Shown: positions 48,351-61,835 of the stretch, one piece after another
How positions within the stretch are numbered: the stretch's first letter is position 1
How the letters are laid out: every line of letters starts with the position of its first letter
Source: Sialis fuliginosa
Taxonomy: Eukaryota; Arthropoda; Insecta; Megaloptera; Sialidae
DNA: 64,000 bases
Reading direction: 5' to 3'
Assembly: GCA_961205875.1 (NCBI GenBank)
Contig: OY540809.1
Location: forward strand, 33,120,267-33,184,266
Made by a program: the position numbers and the translations under genes
Notes under the pieces: model-generated
Database searches by the model: none
What the model saw: the letters and a program-made list of their open reading frames with translations, nothing else
Told to the model about the DNA's origin: nothing

Positions 48351-49836
48351 AAAGGCTGTAGCCGGGTAGCAATGTAAAATCGGTCTCAATACGGATTTGG
48401 CTAATTTTTATTGTGAATGTTGCTCTTAATGTGAGCATTCTCATACCCAATTATTAGCCTCTAAAAGTTGATAGTTTTTGAAAAAAAATTATTTTCAATT
48501 TTTCCAAAATATTTTTTTAAGGCATTTTTTTTTTATTAAGTTCAAACTATGGTACAATGTAGAAGTTGAAAAGGTGCATATCAGATAATATTTTCAAGAA
48601 ACTGCACATTTCATACTCTATTAAGTAAAAAAAAATGGAAATTTTCAAAAAAATTTTTTTTGGGTTGTAGTTGAGCGACAACTTTAGATATTTCATGAAA
48701 TAATCTTTATACTTTAGTCTTACATACTACAAAGTTTGAAAAGAATCGAAGTGGTAGAACATACTTAAAAAAAATTAAAATCAATAACATATTATTTAAT
48801 TGTTGTATGCTACCCTTATGTGAAATTTAAAATTTGCCTGCTCAAAATACAATTTAAACCATTTCTTTGTAGTATCTAAAACCAACTGTAATGTTCTTAT
48901 TGTATTTCTTTACTTTAAAATAATAAATGGGGTGGAATTATGTAAAGTAACAAAACTATTCGTTTTTAAGTACAAGGGTTTTTTCAGGGGCGCCTAAACA
49001 TCCCTTATATTGTATTATATTATATTACTCTTATTCCTTTATATTAAGATTATTTAAATACAAAATACACATTTAGTAATCCATTGTGTAGTTTTACTAC
49101 CCTTATGTTAAATTAAATATTTGCACCTACCACATCTTCTAGTGAAGTCCTACAACGAAAAAAAATATATCGAAATACCCTAAATAGTTTTGTTATATGA
49201 ATTACTTCAAGAAATTCGATTTCATGTAATGTGGCCTGGACTATATGTGTATATCACTATAAGAAATGTATGTATGTCCAAGACGGTAAGACAAACGGGC
49301 AGTGGGAGAGAGAAGCGTTCTTATTGAATATTTCGAGTTAATTTTATTTAAATAACTGTTTTTATATCATTTTTATATTACATTATTTCGATAACATTTG
49401 TATAAATATTGACTTCTATTGATTTTAATTTTTTTTAAGTATGTTCTACCACTTCGCTTCTTTTCAAACTTTGTAGTGTGTAAGACTAAAGTATGAAGAT
49501 TATTTCATGAAATATCTGAAGTTGTCGCTCAACTACAACCCAAAAAAAATTTTTTTTTAAATTTCAATTTTTTTTTACTTAATAGAGTATGCGCAGTTTC
49601 TTGAAAATATTATCTGATATGCACCATTTCAACTTCTACATTATACCATAGTTTGAACTCAATCAAAAAATAATTTTTTTGAAAAATTGAAAATAATTTT
49701 TTTTTTCAAAAACTATCAACGTTTAGAGGCTAATAATTGGATATGAGAATGCTCACATTAAGAGCAACATTCACAATAAAAATTAGCCAAATCCGTGTTG
49801 AGGCCGATTTTACATTGCTACCCGGCTACATCCTTT
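48351..49836. repeat. Foldback element, 1486 bp (AAAGGCTGTAGCCGGG ends)
   Basis: AAAGGCTGTAGCCGGGTAGC at 48351 is mirrored by GCTACCCGGCTACATCCTTT ending at 49836. Arms of about 450 bp or more are paired, with GCATTCTCATACCCAATTAT and TTCTACCACTTCG-type blocks. A unique centre includes about 48850-49400. It is the same family as 24429-25914. It lies between the convergent HSPBP1 and IGBP1 genes, 150 bp after the former. Confidence 0.87.
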
Positions 49837-50166
49837 GTAAATTACATTTTAGCAGAATGAAAATGAACGAAAAAAATTTTTTTTTAACTTTAAATTTATT
49901 AAATTTTTAATAACATATCACAAAATAAAAATATATACCTAAGTACTAAAAAAAATAGTACATTTTCAAAAACATTTACCAATTCATTTTAGCTGATAAA
50001 AAATGTAGCAAAACCAATATAATTAAACAAACCCTAGCAATTATTTTAGAACTTTTGTTGTTGTAATATTGTTATACATAGCCAGTTATAAAATATAGAC
50101 ATTTTCAAAAATATTAATAATTTTTGTCGAAATTTTTTAATAGTTCTGCTTTATCGTAAAACATTC

Positions 50167-51216
50167 TTAACTCCTGTTCATTCTGTTTCCATAACCCCTC
50201 CTGAATTGATCTTTCATTTCATCTTTATTCCTTAAACTTTCTAATAATTCCGGATCATCTGTGTCCTCCTTTTCATCCATTTCTGCATCTTCTTTATCTT
50301 CGTCAGGTTTAATACCAGCAAGTGCCATTTCTTGTAAAGACATATGATCTACATCTTTTTTTACTGGTTTAGTAGGATCAGGGAATACTCCATCTTGGAC
50401 ACGTTTGTCGTAAAACTCATCTACAGTCATAACTGGAAGGCTCGGGTAGCCGGCTCCGAATACAGCTTTCTGCACTTGATCTTTAGTTATTATAATAGGT
50501 CTGAGAGGTGGATTTGAAGGACCTGGATGATACTTCTTTTTATCAACACCTTGTTCAATCTGTCTTGCTTTAAGCATTTCAATCATCGGTTTCTCCATTT
50601 CAATACTTTTTAATTCATCTACTGCCTGATATACAAAAGATTTTAATAACGTCAAATAATACTCTCTTTTTATATCTTCATCAAAACATTTTTTTAATTC
50701 TTTTAGTTTTGATTCAAGTTCTTTTTGTTCTTGATATCTCTGAATTTTTGACTGCCTTGTATTAATCATACTTCTCAAAATTTCAGTTTCACTTTTCTCT
50801 CTGCTTGATGCGTGTGCTTCGTTATTGGATTTATTTTCACTAAAATTATTTTCTGTCAAACCATAATTATATAGTCTCTTTAAATAATCCTTAAAATATA
50901 TTTCTGCATCTTCAATTATTTGTTTTCGATCACCTCCACATACTTTTAATTTTAACATACCGAGAAGATATGGTAATGATAAATATTTAAGATCTGCTGT
51001 TGAAACTTCTTCAATATTTTCATTTTCACTGAACATGGACAATACTGAAACCATTCTGGAAGTATTTTCTAAAACTGATATCGCCTTCTTCACTTTTACT
51101 TGTACCGCATCACTATTTGTTGGATCTGAACAAGTATTTAAACCATTGTATAATTCGAACCCTTCATCAAAAATATTTGATATTGAATCCTGTTTTATTT
51201 CAGTTGATTCTGCCAT
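50167..51216 (-). CDS. Tap42: Immunoglobulin-binding protein 1 / Tap42 (PP2A regulatory subunit alpha-4)
   Basis: An uninterrupted 349-residue reading frame. The N-terminal helical (TPR-like) domain spans about residues 10-230 with LKYLSLPYLLGMLKLK (77-92) and RQSKIQRYQEQKELESKLK (154-172), the basic helix that binds PP2A, PP4 and PP6 catalytic subunits. The family C-terminal signature follows: GYPSLPVMTVDEFYDKRVQD (256-275), then an acidic tail (DEDKEDAEMDEKEDTDD) and GYGNRMNRS. The protein protects and stores free phosphatase catalytic subunits downstream of TOR signalling in the cytosol. Length is normal for the family. The ATG is the first in frame and matches the family start. The gene is convergent with HSPBP1. 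The absence of introns contrasts with the neighbouring spliced genes but does not by itself show retroposition. Confidence 0.96.
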   Translation of the reverse strand: MAESTEIKQDSISNIFDEGFELYNGLNTCSDPTNSDAVQVKVKKAISVLENTSRMVSVLSMFSENENIEEVSTADLKYLSLPYLLGMLKLKVCGGDRKQIIEDAEIYFKDYLKRLYNYGLTENNFSENKSNNEAHASSREKSETEILRSMINTRQSKIQRYQEQKELESKLKELKKCFDEDIKREYYLTLLKSFVYQAVDELKSIEMEKPMIEMLKARQIEQGVDKKKYHPGPSNPPLRPIIITKDQVQKAVFGAGYPSLPVMTVDEFYDKRVQDGVFPDPTKPVKKDVDHMSLQEMALAGIKPDEDKEDAEMDEKEDTDDPELLESLRNKDEMKDQFRRGYGNRMNRS

Positions 51217-53105
51217 GATGTGATTGTCAGAAATTTATTTTATATAAAACCCTTTACATTACTTTCGATTTATATTTTTACAATAAATACGATTAAAATT
51301 CGTACAGCTCAAATAACCTGTGCAAATAACCAACAAGCAATTCCAGGTGTCAAATATAAACTCAGCGAATTTGTGATTACATATGTAGTACATATAATAT
51401 CGATATTAACTGTCATATCATTTATTTCACTTTTATGTATATGTATATTTATATAACTATCTCTTATTAACTAAAAATGTTAATAAACCTGTGTTTTTTT
51501 ACCAACATAATATAAACTTTTAAAAGATAAAATAAAAAGTACCTATCTCCATTGTTTAGAACCTTTCGAACTTTTCGGAACCTTCTCAAAAGTTTATTTT
51601 TAATCTTTAATGTTAAATAGCCTAAATATTATTAGTATATGCATCAGCGTAATATAATATGCACAAATATGTACATGTAACATGCACAAGCAATTATTAT
51701 TTATTTAATTAACTAAGTACTTATTAATAATTATGTGCACACAATAGTCAATAGCGGTCAATAGTATATCCCACCCGGTATGATATTACGTTATACAAGT
51801 TTTTATATTAATTTCTTTCTCATTAGATTATTATAATATTTATATTTTATTATTCATTGTTGTGTTTATTTCCCATATCTAATACCACTACTTATTGGGA
51901 TATTATTTATAAAAATGTACAGGAGTAATTATGATAAATTCAATAAATAAACTATGCAAATATTAAAAAAAAGAAATACACCTGTTAATATTTTAAAATA
52001 ATATCATATTTTGTATTATTATTATCATTATTGTATCAACATGTTTATAACTGCTGCCATAACTCAAAGACGCTATCCCCACTCCAAATCTACAAGAGAA
52101 TATTCTGTGATGGCTGTTGGTGTGTGAGTTGATTTTGCCGACAATTTTTATATAAATATTTTTACTTTGTGGAAATTTCTTTACGTATATTCAATTTAAT
52201 TTTTACTTAAGGTATTGTATTTTGTAACTTTTACATTTCATATATCTTAAACAATATTTCTTTCAATGTTTTCATAAGATATTTACCCCCAACATTGTAA
52301 GAGTAAACATTGTTATTTTCCGGATCAAGAAACGACACGCTATATGGGGTGCATTTGTCTTATTCTTGAATGTGTAATTATAAAATACTTGGGACGTACG
52401 TGATTATTACACGATAAAATAATACAATTATTTATCGTAGTATTTTGCATTAAATGTTTGTATTGATTTTCAGTTAATTTATTCAATATTTAAAATAGAT
52501 ATAGGCTGTTTACGTCATTTATTTGAATTTTAGAATAGCGATATAAAACATATTTGATTCGGTTTATTAAATTAACCCTACATTTTTTTTGTTAATAATA
52601 CTTTGTATAAATATAATTTACAAAATGGTGGAAATATAGCTAGCCCATTTTATTTTTATTCATTATGAATAATTTTTATTGAATCATTTCATCTTTGGGC
52701 TAGATGCCAAATATTTTTATAATTTTATTTTTATTTATACATAATTTACATTATACACATAATGTCAATACAATTTTATGATTTTTCTATCTAAGATTTT
52801 ATTAGCATTTTATTTTTATATCTTGTAGCAATTAAAATATAACTTTTATTAATGCAACATTGTTTGAGATTTATTCTTCTTACATGCTACAAAATACAAA
52901 AATATTATGTACTTATGTTAGGTATGTATGCACTATATATTATTAATTTAACCATTTTTAATTATTTATTGATAAAATGTTTCTGCAAAACCACAAAAAA
53001 TATAAATAATGCCACAAAATTACTTCAATCTTTTTATTTATTTCAGAACTGGAAACCTCAGCAATCATTGAAGACTTTGAGCAAAATATCCAACCCCACA
53101 TAATC
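51217..53105. other. Intergenic region between IGBP1 and BTB-psq, holding their promoters and a 5' UTR exon
   Basis: The two genes diverge from here. A polypyrimidine tract and TTTCAG at 53041-53046 precede the BTB-psq ATG by 60 bp, so the ATG-bearing exon probably starts at 53047 and an upstream non-coding exon exists; its position was not found. No repeats with paired termini were recognised. Confidence 0.5.
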
Positions 53106-56100
53106 ATGGGCACATCAAGCCAACAGTTTTGTGTCCGCTGGAACAGCTATCATTCAAACTTACAAAGTGTTTTTCCTAAACTATTAACTTCGGAACATTT
53201 TGTTGATGTAACGTTAGCTTGTGAAAGCGCTCTAATCAAATGCCATAAGGTTGTTCTTTCAGCATGCTCCACGTTTTTTGAGAATATTCTTATTCAAAAC
53301 CCTTGTCCACATCCGACAATTATTTTGAAGGATATGAAGTAAGTTGATTGGCTTTATGAATATTTCAGTGTATGTCAATTATTTATTTCTATTCTATGGT
53401 ATCTTTTTATCTACGTGTTATCTACTTTAAAATGTTTTAATATATTATTTGTTAAGGATGCAATAATTTTATTTTATTTTTATTATTTTACAAAAAATAT
53501 ATTTGTTGAAGCAGACTTACTTGTTTTGACTTTTATATATGGTCTTCAATCTAGAATTACAATTTTTTATTGTGCAATAACAATAGTGAAATATAATTTA
53601 AATATAAAAATTTTAAATAAATAATTTTTGTAAATATTTCATTTGTACCTAATAAAAAAGGTATATTCTTACTAATTGAAACAATTATTAGGTTCACTGA
53701 AATTCAAGCTTTAGTCGACTTCATGTACAAGGGAGAAGTAAATGTGACGCAGGACGAGTTACCGAGTTTATTGAAAGCTGCAGAATCGTTACAGATACGA
53801 GGGTTATCTGGTTCGGAGCAATGCTTGAATCAAATGAACATTCACGCACAGATGCAGGTAAGAAAAAAATTATGATTATATAATAAGGATTTGAAAATTA
53901 CAAAAAGCAACATTGTGTGTATTAAAATTTTTCTTGGCTAGAATAATATTTAATTTTAAAATAGTTTAATATTTCAAAGAAATACTAAAGATAACATTTA
54001 ATATGCTGTTCTTAAATTTATTAATATATTAGTCGTTCAGAATTTATATTTATGCAGTTGATATAGTACAAAATATAAATAGAGAATAATATATATTTTT
54101 TAATGAATTAAGTACTGACGTATCAAAAATAGCAAATTGACAAATATTCGTCTTAATCGTTTTGGCAACCGAGACATTCATATGATAGGATATTTATTAA
54201 TTTTATTAAAAAACTGAAAAATATTATGTACTTACTACTTACAAATATGTTATTAAATTTTTCTTAAAATTTTAAAAATAATTCTTGACCTTGATCTTTA
54301 GAAACATTTTACATGATCTGTACTGTCTATCTAGTAAGAAAAGGACCTGGGAAACATGATTAGAAACTGGTTATATTGAAAACTTATGAACGAGTAGGTA
54401 GAAAGTATCGCCTTATCTTTGCTAGGAAACAATGTGTTTAATTTTTAGTACTGCATACAAAAGCTGTTTTCTTTTGTATGTATCCGAAAGAACCAAAAAT
54501 ATCATAGGAAGCAGCTGCAAAATACATGAAACAGTCAAAGGGGTTTGCCAACTAGTTCATAAACAACAAACACCTTCGATGATCTGCCGTAAGACAAAAA
54601 ATATCAAAGAAAGGGTAAACAGATTATAGAGTTAATTGCTACAAACCCCTAACTATTGCTGTGACAAAGACATTAAATTCAAGAAAAAAGGTATTATTTT
54701 ATCATGTGAGAGTATTCAATCTCATCTACAAGCTTATAACCTTAAGTATCGGAGTGCAATGAAGAAACCGTTTCTAAGAAAAAATGTCAAAAAAAATTAG
54801 CTTGGGTACATAACAATTATTAACATTATTAATTGCGATTGTGAGAATGTGATATTTCCGATGAAGCATCTCTTTTGGCACGAAGTACTGTTAATGCCAT
54901 GGTATACATGTTATTAAAAAAAAATTCATACATAGTTTAAAAACGTATGTTAGTCACACTCTTACCAGATAGACTTTATATACTTATTCTTTATTTATAT
55001 TATAAAATTTTGTTGCTTAAAAATATTGGAAACATTAGTACCTATATAATGTATATTAAATAACAATAACATTTATTTAGATAATGTATGTTTATATATA
55101 TAATATAATTGACTTTTATAAACTAAATAAACAAATAATATAAACATCCAGTGGACAAAATATAATCATGAGTCAACTTGATATTTTATTGTTTTATTTA
55201 TATTGATATCAATTTCTATTTCATTTAGGCTAGACAATCATCATCACCGACCCCCTCCTCAACATCAAATTCTGAAAAGGCAAATAAATCAGACGGAGAA
55301 TGCAAAAAGAAAATGGAACTACCTAAATCGTGTAATATTTTACCGATTGAAACTTCAGAGGAAAAAAATGATGACGAACAGGATGATGGTAAGAATTTAA
55401 TTATAAATTGTTTTATTTTAAATACTAAGAATTGTTTGTTTTCTAGATGACGAATATAAAGTGAAACAGGAATCGATTAAAGAAGAGGAAATGATTTATA
55501 ATGATGAAGACTTGGATATGGAATATTTGGATGCAGTAAGTATTTAAAATATTTACAATTGTAATAATTCCAAAAATAAAGTTCAAAATATTAATCTACG
55601 ATCTTTTAAACATACTTGTATAGAGTTTAATTAATAAATACTAAATTTAAAAAATTACAAGTAATTGATATCCGAGATGTTTATATAAAAAAGAGAGAAT
55701 TTGAATAAAATCAAATTTTATTCAATATCTTTATAATACTGAGAATAAAAATAATTGTCAAAATTAGTCAGTTATTCTTTTATAATCAAACATAATTACA
55801 TAAGTTTTTATATGTAAATTTAATATAATTATTGATTATTTTCAAGGATGAAGACACAAGCAATGATATTAGCATACCAGGAACCAGCAGTACTCCAAAT
55901 CAACAACCAGGTAAGAACTTATTCAACAAATATATTCTGTTTGTTATTACTCGAGTTTTAAGTTAGCAAGTATCAAAAAAATAAATCAAGTTTGTGTAAC
56001 TGTGTTAAATAATAATGTAAAATTAAAATTCTTATACAAATAATTTGGAAACCAGATTACCCAATGGCAAATGTAAGTTGTCAGTACCAAAAACGGATAC

Positions 56101-56393
56101 GAAGATCGGAACAAGTTTTACAGCAAGCGGCCGAATGCATAACAAGAGGACAAACATTTCAAAATGTATCAGACCAATTCAACATCCCCATATCGACAAT
56201 CAGATTCTTCATGGCACGGAAAGGAATTTTACCTAGACGCAAGCGAGGCAGAAGTTCAGGATTAAGCACGATGGGTAATTATGCAAGTCCGACAAACAAC
56301 GGCGCTGACAGATCGGGTGCATCCAGTCCTGTCGGCCCCCCCTTTCATATAGTTCACTATAAACTGCCTGAACTGGGCCCCAAACTCAAGTAG
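53106..56393 (+). CDS. BTB/POZ domain protein with C-terminal pipsqueak-like HTH
   Basis: There are six coding exons, 53106-53338, 53692-53857, 55229-55388, 55447-55535, 55847-55910 and 56056-56393, all GT-AG and phase-consistent, giving 349 residues. The BTB/POZ domain covers about residues 6-120 (QFCVRWNSYHSNLQSVFPKL, FVDVTLACE, KCHKVVLSACSTFFENIL, PTIILKDMKF, VDFMYKGEVNVTQDEL). A Ser-rich then acidic linker (about 134-235) follows. A psq-type helix-turn-helix lies at about 250-303 (SEQVLQQAAECI, FNIPISTIRFFMARKG, LPRRKRGR). This is the layout of nuclear insect BTB-psq regulators (ribbon, bric-a-brac, pipsqueak relatives). The exact orthologue is uncertain, so no symbol is given. Alternative 3' exons are common in related genes (lola, mod(mdg4)) but none is visible here. 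Intron 2 (1.4 kb) contains a transposase remnant. Confidence 0.9.
54520..54900 (+). pseudogene. Decayed Tc1-like transposase fragment in intron 2 of BTB-psq
   Basis: Several frames together read KGVCQLVHKQQTPSMICRKT, SIQSHLQAYNLKYRSAMKKP, FLRKNVKKN-LGY and DCENVIFPMKHLF. This follows the Tc1-type order of an HTH linker, the AMKKP/L-KKNRKKRLAWA segment and then DWENVIFSDEASF, with the catalytic SDEA replaced by PMKH. Stops and frame changes occur throughout. It is intronic and inactive. Confidence 0.65.
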
Positions 56394-59300
56394 GGACTAA
56401 ACACTCGCATTTTATGTGTTGGATGATTCTCTTTTCCATTTTCATAAGATTCCTTGAAGCTCTGTTTTGTTCTTGCGTGTTGCCATTTTGTGATATCAGT
56501 TTTTATTTATTGTCGACCTTACTACGTACGGTTTTATATTTTTTATTTAGTATGTGTGTGTAGAGTAGTTGTATTTCCTTTAGTACCTTATATTGAATTT
56601 GGTAATTGGAGAACGTATATATGAAATTTTAAATTTAAATAATTTTGTTTAAATTTTACTGAAACAGAAGTTTATGCAAAATTTTATCAAAATCGAATGA
56701 CATAATCATACAAATAAAAATGATTTTTATTCAATAAAAATAATATTTATATATATTTTTTAATTATAATTACAAAATTAAATAAAAAAAACTACTTAAA
56801 TACAATATAACTAAAATGTGTAATTTTAAATATAACTAACGAAAATAGATAGATTTAAAGTATACAGTAATATACATTACATTTTGTTCATAAGTTTTTA
56901 CAATACATTCAAAAGTTTGTATTTTTTTAATAATTGATTCCATTAATATTATGTTTTGTGTGATTTTTAAAATTAAGGCAATTTTTGGAATATTTTTATA
57001 TATATTTTTACATAAGTTATTTGTTCTGAATATGATAAAACGTTATTATTTATTTGAGTAATGATTATAGCATTTTGGAAACTATTTGGAATCTTTTTTA
57101 CTCTTTACGTTAATGATAACTTAAGATTCAATATAATAAAGTATTTAAGATTGTTTTAAATCGAGTCGTTGATTATTTTCGTGTTTCTGTAGTTCAGTAT
57201 TATTTTGGTATTAGTAAAATTGAATCGTCCAACAATACTGCATTATTTTAAGATAATTTAAAACTATGAGAACATCACAAAAGCTACTTATATAAAGCAT
57301 TTTTTATATATTATGACAAAAAGTGTAGAATAAGTGACATTTTTTTCTCATTTTTATACAGCTAGTCTTTAGTGAAGCGTATTTGGATTGAATCATGTAC
57401 CGTTTTTTACAAAATAAATATCACTTCACTTGTTTTCAACTGACACAGAAATATTTTTTATACTGTTATTTAATTTATAAAAAACGGTAAAAAATTACAA
57501 TAATTTGTTCAGTATTTATCCATTTTTGTGGTATTATACAAAGATCATAATCACAACAAAAGTATTCATTATCATATGTGATATAGAAGTTGTTAATAAG
57601 TGACGATAACATTAACATAGGGCACTATGTACACAGACACGTATACTGTTTTCTATCGAAAATCAATCTGCGCTTCACTGTACATCCTTAAGATAACCCC
57701 AGGTTACCTCGTATAGCATAATGAATCAATAGTTACTATTCGTTTCTATTATTTTTTGTTTTTAATTTTAGCAATATGTCACTTTGATAGGAGAATGTTA
57801 ACATAATTATATTGATTGATATTGTTAATCAATACTCTTTTTATTTTTATACTAGTTAACAAAGATGCAATTATTATTTGACATGACTGCAGCTAAACCA
57901 CGTATACTCCCTTAGAATATTTCATTAAATATAGTGTTTAATAAGTGCCACAAAACTTATTGAGAGAATAATAAAAAAATTAATAACAATATATTAAAAT
58001 TGGATATCAAAGTTTTAATCAGGTTAGGTGCCCCAAATAAGTTGTTAATTTAAAATTTTAAACAAATGTTCAATAACTTGAATCATTGTAATGAAACACC
58101 AATAGTTTTCTCAACTTAAAAGGGGCCTACTAACTAAAAGACAGAAGTCGTGAAACTTGAAATATACCTTTAAAAGTTATTTAATTAACAAGTACTAAGA
58201 TATTAGTTTTATGACTTCTAAAATTAAATTTAAATAAAATAATTCTCAATAGGCAATATTCTCAGGTTTTTTGCAATATTTGCAAAATTAATATTTATTT
58301 TTTTTATAAACTACAAAGACGAAGTATATTCTGTAACAAATATGATTAATTACTATAAAAATAGTTACTATTTTAATTTAATTTACATAGATTCTTAATT
58401 TTTATATCAGCCATATTTATTATAGAATATTCTTCTATAGATTTTTAAGAAATAAAAAAAAATGTTTGTATAAGTATACTGTATATATCACTGTTTTAAA
58501 ACATACACCCATAAAAATTGTATTATTTTTTACTACGTTGTTACTGTTTATTTAAAATAAATATTTATACGAACCACAAATGAAACAGTCATATATTCAA
58601 ACTGATTTTTGTTTTCAGTATGAACATGTATTTTTTTTAATCCGAAGTTATTATACTTGATATACATTTTTTGTTTTGAATAACAATATAATTATGTTAT
58701 TTTCTTTAAATAAATAGGTTTTAGTGATCACATCGTATTCTCATTAAATATGTAATATTAAGACCTGGATCATTTTGTTAAATTTTATATATTACCATAA
58801 TAAAACAGCTTAGAATCAAACCAGTTATATTTGACTACTTATTTTTTAGCTGTACAATATTGAAGTCGTTTGATCATATATAAATACATTTTTATTTTTT
58901 TATGAAATATTGAATATAATGTAACTATTGTTGTTTAGTGCTTATATAATTTCAACTATTTGTAGCCTTAATATTGTGTAAGCATAATTTATATTAAACA
59001 CATTAATCAAAAATTGTATTAGATTGTTATAAAATAATTTCATTATCTTGATAAAATTTTGATCAATGTTTATTGTGTTTCTCAGTTACTTAATTATGCC
59101 TGTATTTCACATAATTACAAACATATTGTAGAATTTATATAATATACAATACAGATAATAAATAATAGAATTATCTATAAATCAATTAAATATAAAAAGG
59201 AAATATCAGTGATAAAATCCATAAAATGCCGGGAGGGTAAATTAGTGAAAATTCAAAGTAGTAGATTCTGCAAAAACAATTGAGCCATTTCAGGTTCTAG

Positions 59301-60486
59301 CGCTTTGATATTTTTTTTGGGTATATTGGCATGTGGGACATCTTTATATTTATTTTCAAACAATCTAATATGATATCATTGTTTATATAACTACTTAATA
59401 CTTATTAGTATCTTATTAAAAAACTATTTGTATATGATTATAACAAAGCAGATGCGCTATATAATTTTGTAATAGTATTTATATAAGACCAGGCTAGATT
59501 ATAAACAATCACATTTTGAATTTTGATGTAAAATAAAATTGTATATTCACAGATTTATACTCATTAGCTTTAATGGACAGAATATTAATAAACTCCAATC
59601 TATTATAGATATACAAATTTAGCATTTGGAATGTAATAATTGTAACTGCATATATATAAATCAGAGTTGACTGTCGAATATCAGCTATATTGAATATTGT
59701 ATGTGTCATAGATTAAATATAAAATAAATTTAGTATTTCAAATATAATGGAAAATTAGTATATAATTTTCATTAAAATTAAGCATATAATTTAAAAAATT
59801 ATATAATACTTAATCACGTAAACGTATATATAGATTATTTACATATAATTATGTAATTCGAAGTTTGGATATACCTTGTTTAAATTTCAATTCGTACAAT
59901 TATATTTGATCTATGAATATGATGTATATGATGAAGCTATAATGGTAGATGTTGCTAGCTGAAAATCGTGTAGTATTATTATTAATAAAATTAAATATAA
60001 GTACGCTGTTAGTGCGTCGAGGTGAAAATATTTTTGTAGGAGACTTTAATAATATTGTATTGTGTAAGATAATATTTTATCATAAATAATGTATTGTGTA
60101 TGGCTAGTAATAGTAGGTAATTTATTATTACATGAAATCATATATTGCCAAAAAACGTTTTTAGTAGTAAACTGTATTTTATATAATATTTCTTAATTAA
60201 GTTGCATGATTTTGAACATATATATTACGCAAATCATTATAATCTTTAAATAGTAGATATACATTCTTATTAAGTATCACTTATTTACATTAAACCACCT
60301 GTATAATTTCCACAATCCTGTTTAAATATAGCATGAAAATATAAAAAGTTGTATTTTTTTAAACATATTACCATTTACATATATTTATACCATTTTACCA
60401 TATTCAATAAACTTTAATGAAAATACATATCTATAATTCTAGTATTACCTTTACTTTATCTACATGAATAACAACTATGTCTTATG
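56394..60486. other. 3' flank of BTB-psq, AT-rich, no further gene seen
   Basis: About 4.1 kb of A/T-rich DNA with many AATAAA candidates (for example near 56732 and 58557), which could include a long 3' UTR. No domain-bearing ORF and no paired termini are recognised. This is the least repeat-structured long stretch of the window. Confidence 0.45.
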
Positions 60487-61364
60487 AGGAGCAGCGGAAC
60501 AAAACTTGATAAATCTACTTTGAACCGAGGTGACTTTATTATTATATATAATTATATTGCTAAAATGGCTTCAAAAACTTGTCTCGGATCAAAAGCTAAC
60601 AAATCCAGTATAAAAATACAGAAAAAGTTTGTGTGCGATTATTACGTTAAAATTTCTTTGCCAAAATGTACCTATTATTAATTTATTATTATTGTTTTCT
60701 TTCATTTACAATTTTTTGCCATTACAGGTTATGATGTCTCTGCAGTGGCGTAGATAGGGGGGGGGATTAAGATGATCAATCACCCCCCATGAGTTTATTT
60801 AATGAGAAAATTTAAAGACATATTTTTAAACTCGTCTAGTATGGACAAAATAGTACAAGTAAATAGGGAAAATTTGGTAAATTAAGAATAAAAAAAAAAG
60901 GTATTCAGTTATTTTTTAATTTTGTATGACGTTTTTTTAGTAATAAGAAGTAAACTAAATACAGTTTATATGATCAAAAAAAGAAAAAGAAAAAAAGGTA
61001 ATTCAATTCGAAATGACAATAATAATTTTTTTTATTTCGCAGCCACCACTCATATCCCCCCCCCCATCGCAAAAAGCTATCTACGCCACTGTGTCTCTGT
61101 GGTTCAAATGTGGATAAATCCAACTTATAGTGAACAAAACTGGATAAATCCAATGTTGCAGAATAAAACCGGATATCTAATTTTTTAAAGTTATCCATCT
61201 TCCAACTTCTGCAAAGACGCTAGTTCAAAATTTGGTTATTAAAAAATCTCCAATATACCATACTCAAAAGTTTAAAAAAGTACATGAAAATAGGATAGTT
61301 ACATTTTGACCTCTTCTGTAAAATTTGCAAAAAGGGATTTATCTGGTTTTGTTCTGTTGCTCCT
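60487..61364. mobile_element. TIR element (AGGAGCAGCGGAACAAAAC end) split by a hAT insertion
   Basis: AGGAGCAGCGGAACAAAAC at 60487 is the imperfect inverse of GTTTTGTTCTGTTGCTCCT ending at about 61363, and GATAAATC / GGATTTATC blocks follow inside. Without the hAT insert it is about 520 bp. No transposase is seen. Confidence 0.65.
60743..61091. mobile_element. hAT-type element (CAGTGGCGTAGAT ends), 8-bp target duplication
   Basis: CAGTGGCGTAGAT at 60743 pairs with ATCTACGCCACTG ending at 61091. TGTCTCTG is duplicated at 60735-60742 and 61092-61099. It is the same terminus family as 13532-13874 and 32897-33294, and closest to the fragment at 26690. Confidence 0.93.
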
Positions 61365-61835
61365 AATATTATACTCGATAATGGAACTTAAGAGTTAGAA
61401 ATAATAAATAACACAGTTTCTATACATAAATCTTTTTATTTATCAAGTAAAAATGTATAAAAATATGCCAACATATAGATGCATACATGTAAATACAATA
61501 TAAGAATATAAATTAAATATATTCAAGCAAAAACCTTTCTAGAACTAGTTCAACAAATCTTACTGTTGTGTTAACAGTTATGTTACATACTGTCATATAT
61601 TTATCTACTAGATAAGTAGCAAACAGTTCAAACGTTCTGAAAAAATGGTTTCTATATCACATTAGTGCAGTGTTTTATAATCTTTTCGTTCACAGAACTT
61701 CAAACAATTATATTTTACATCCATGGAATCACTTTCATTGATATATTACAATAATCGCAGAATTTTCTTATGATTTAAAAAACACTACAACAGACAGTTT
61801 TTACAAATTATTTGCTGTCTGCTAATGAATGTATA

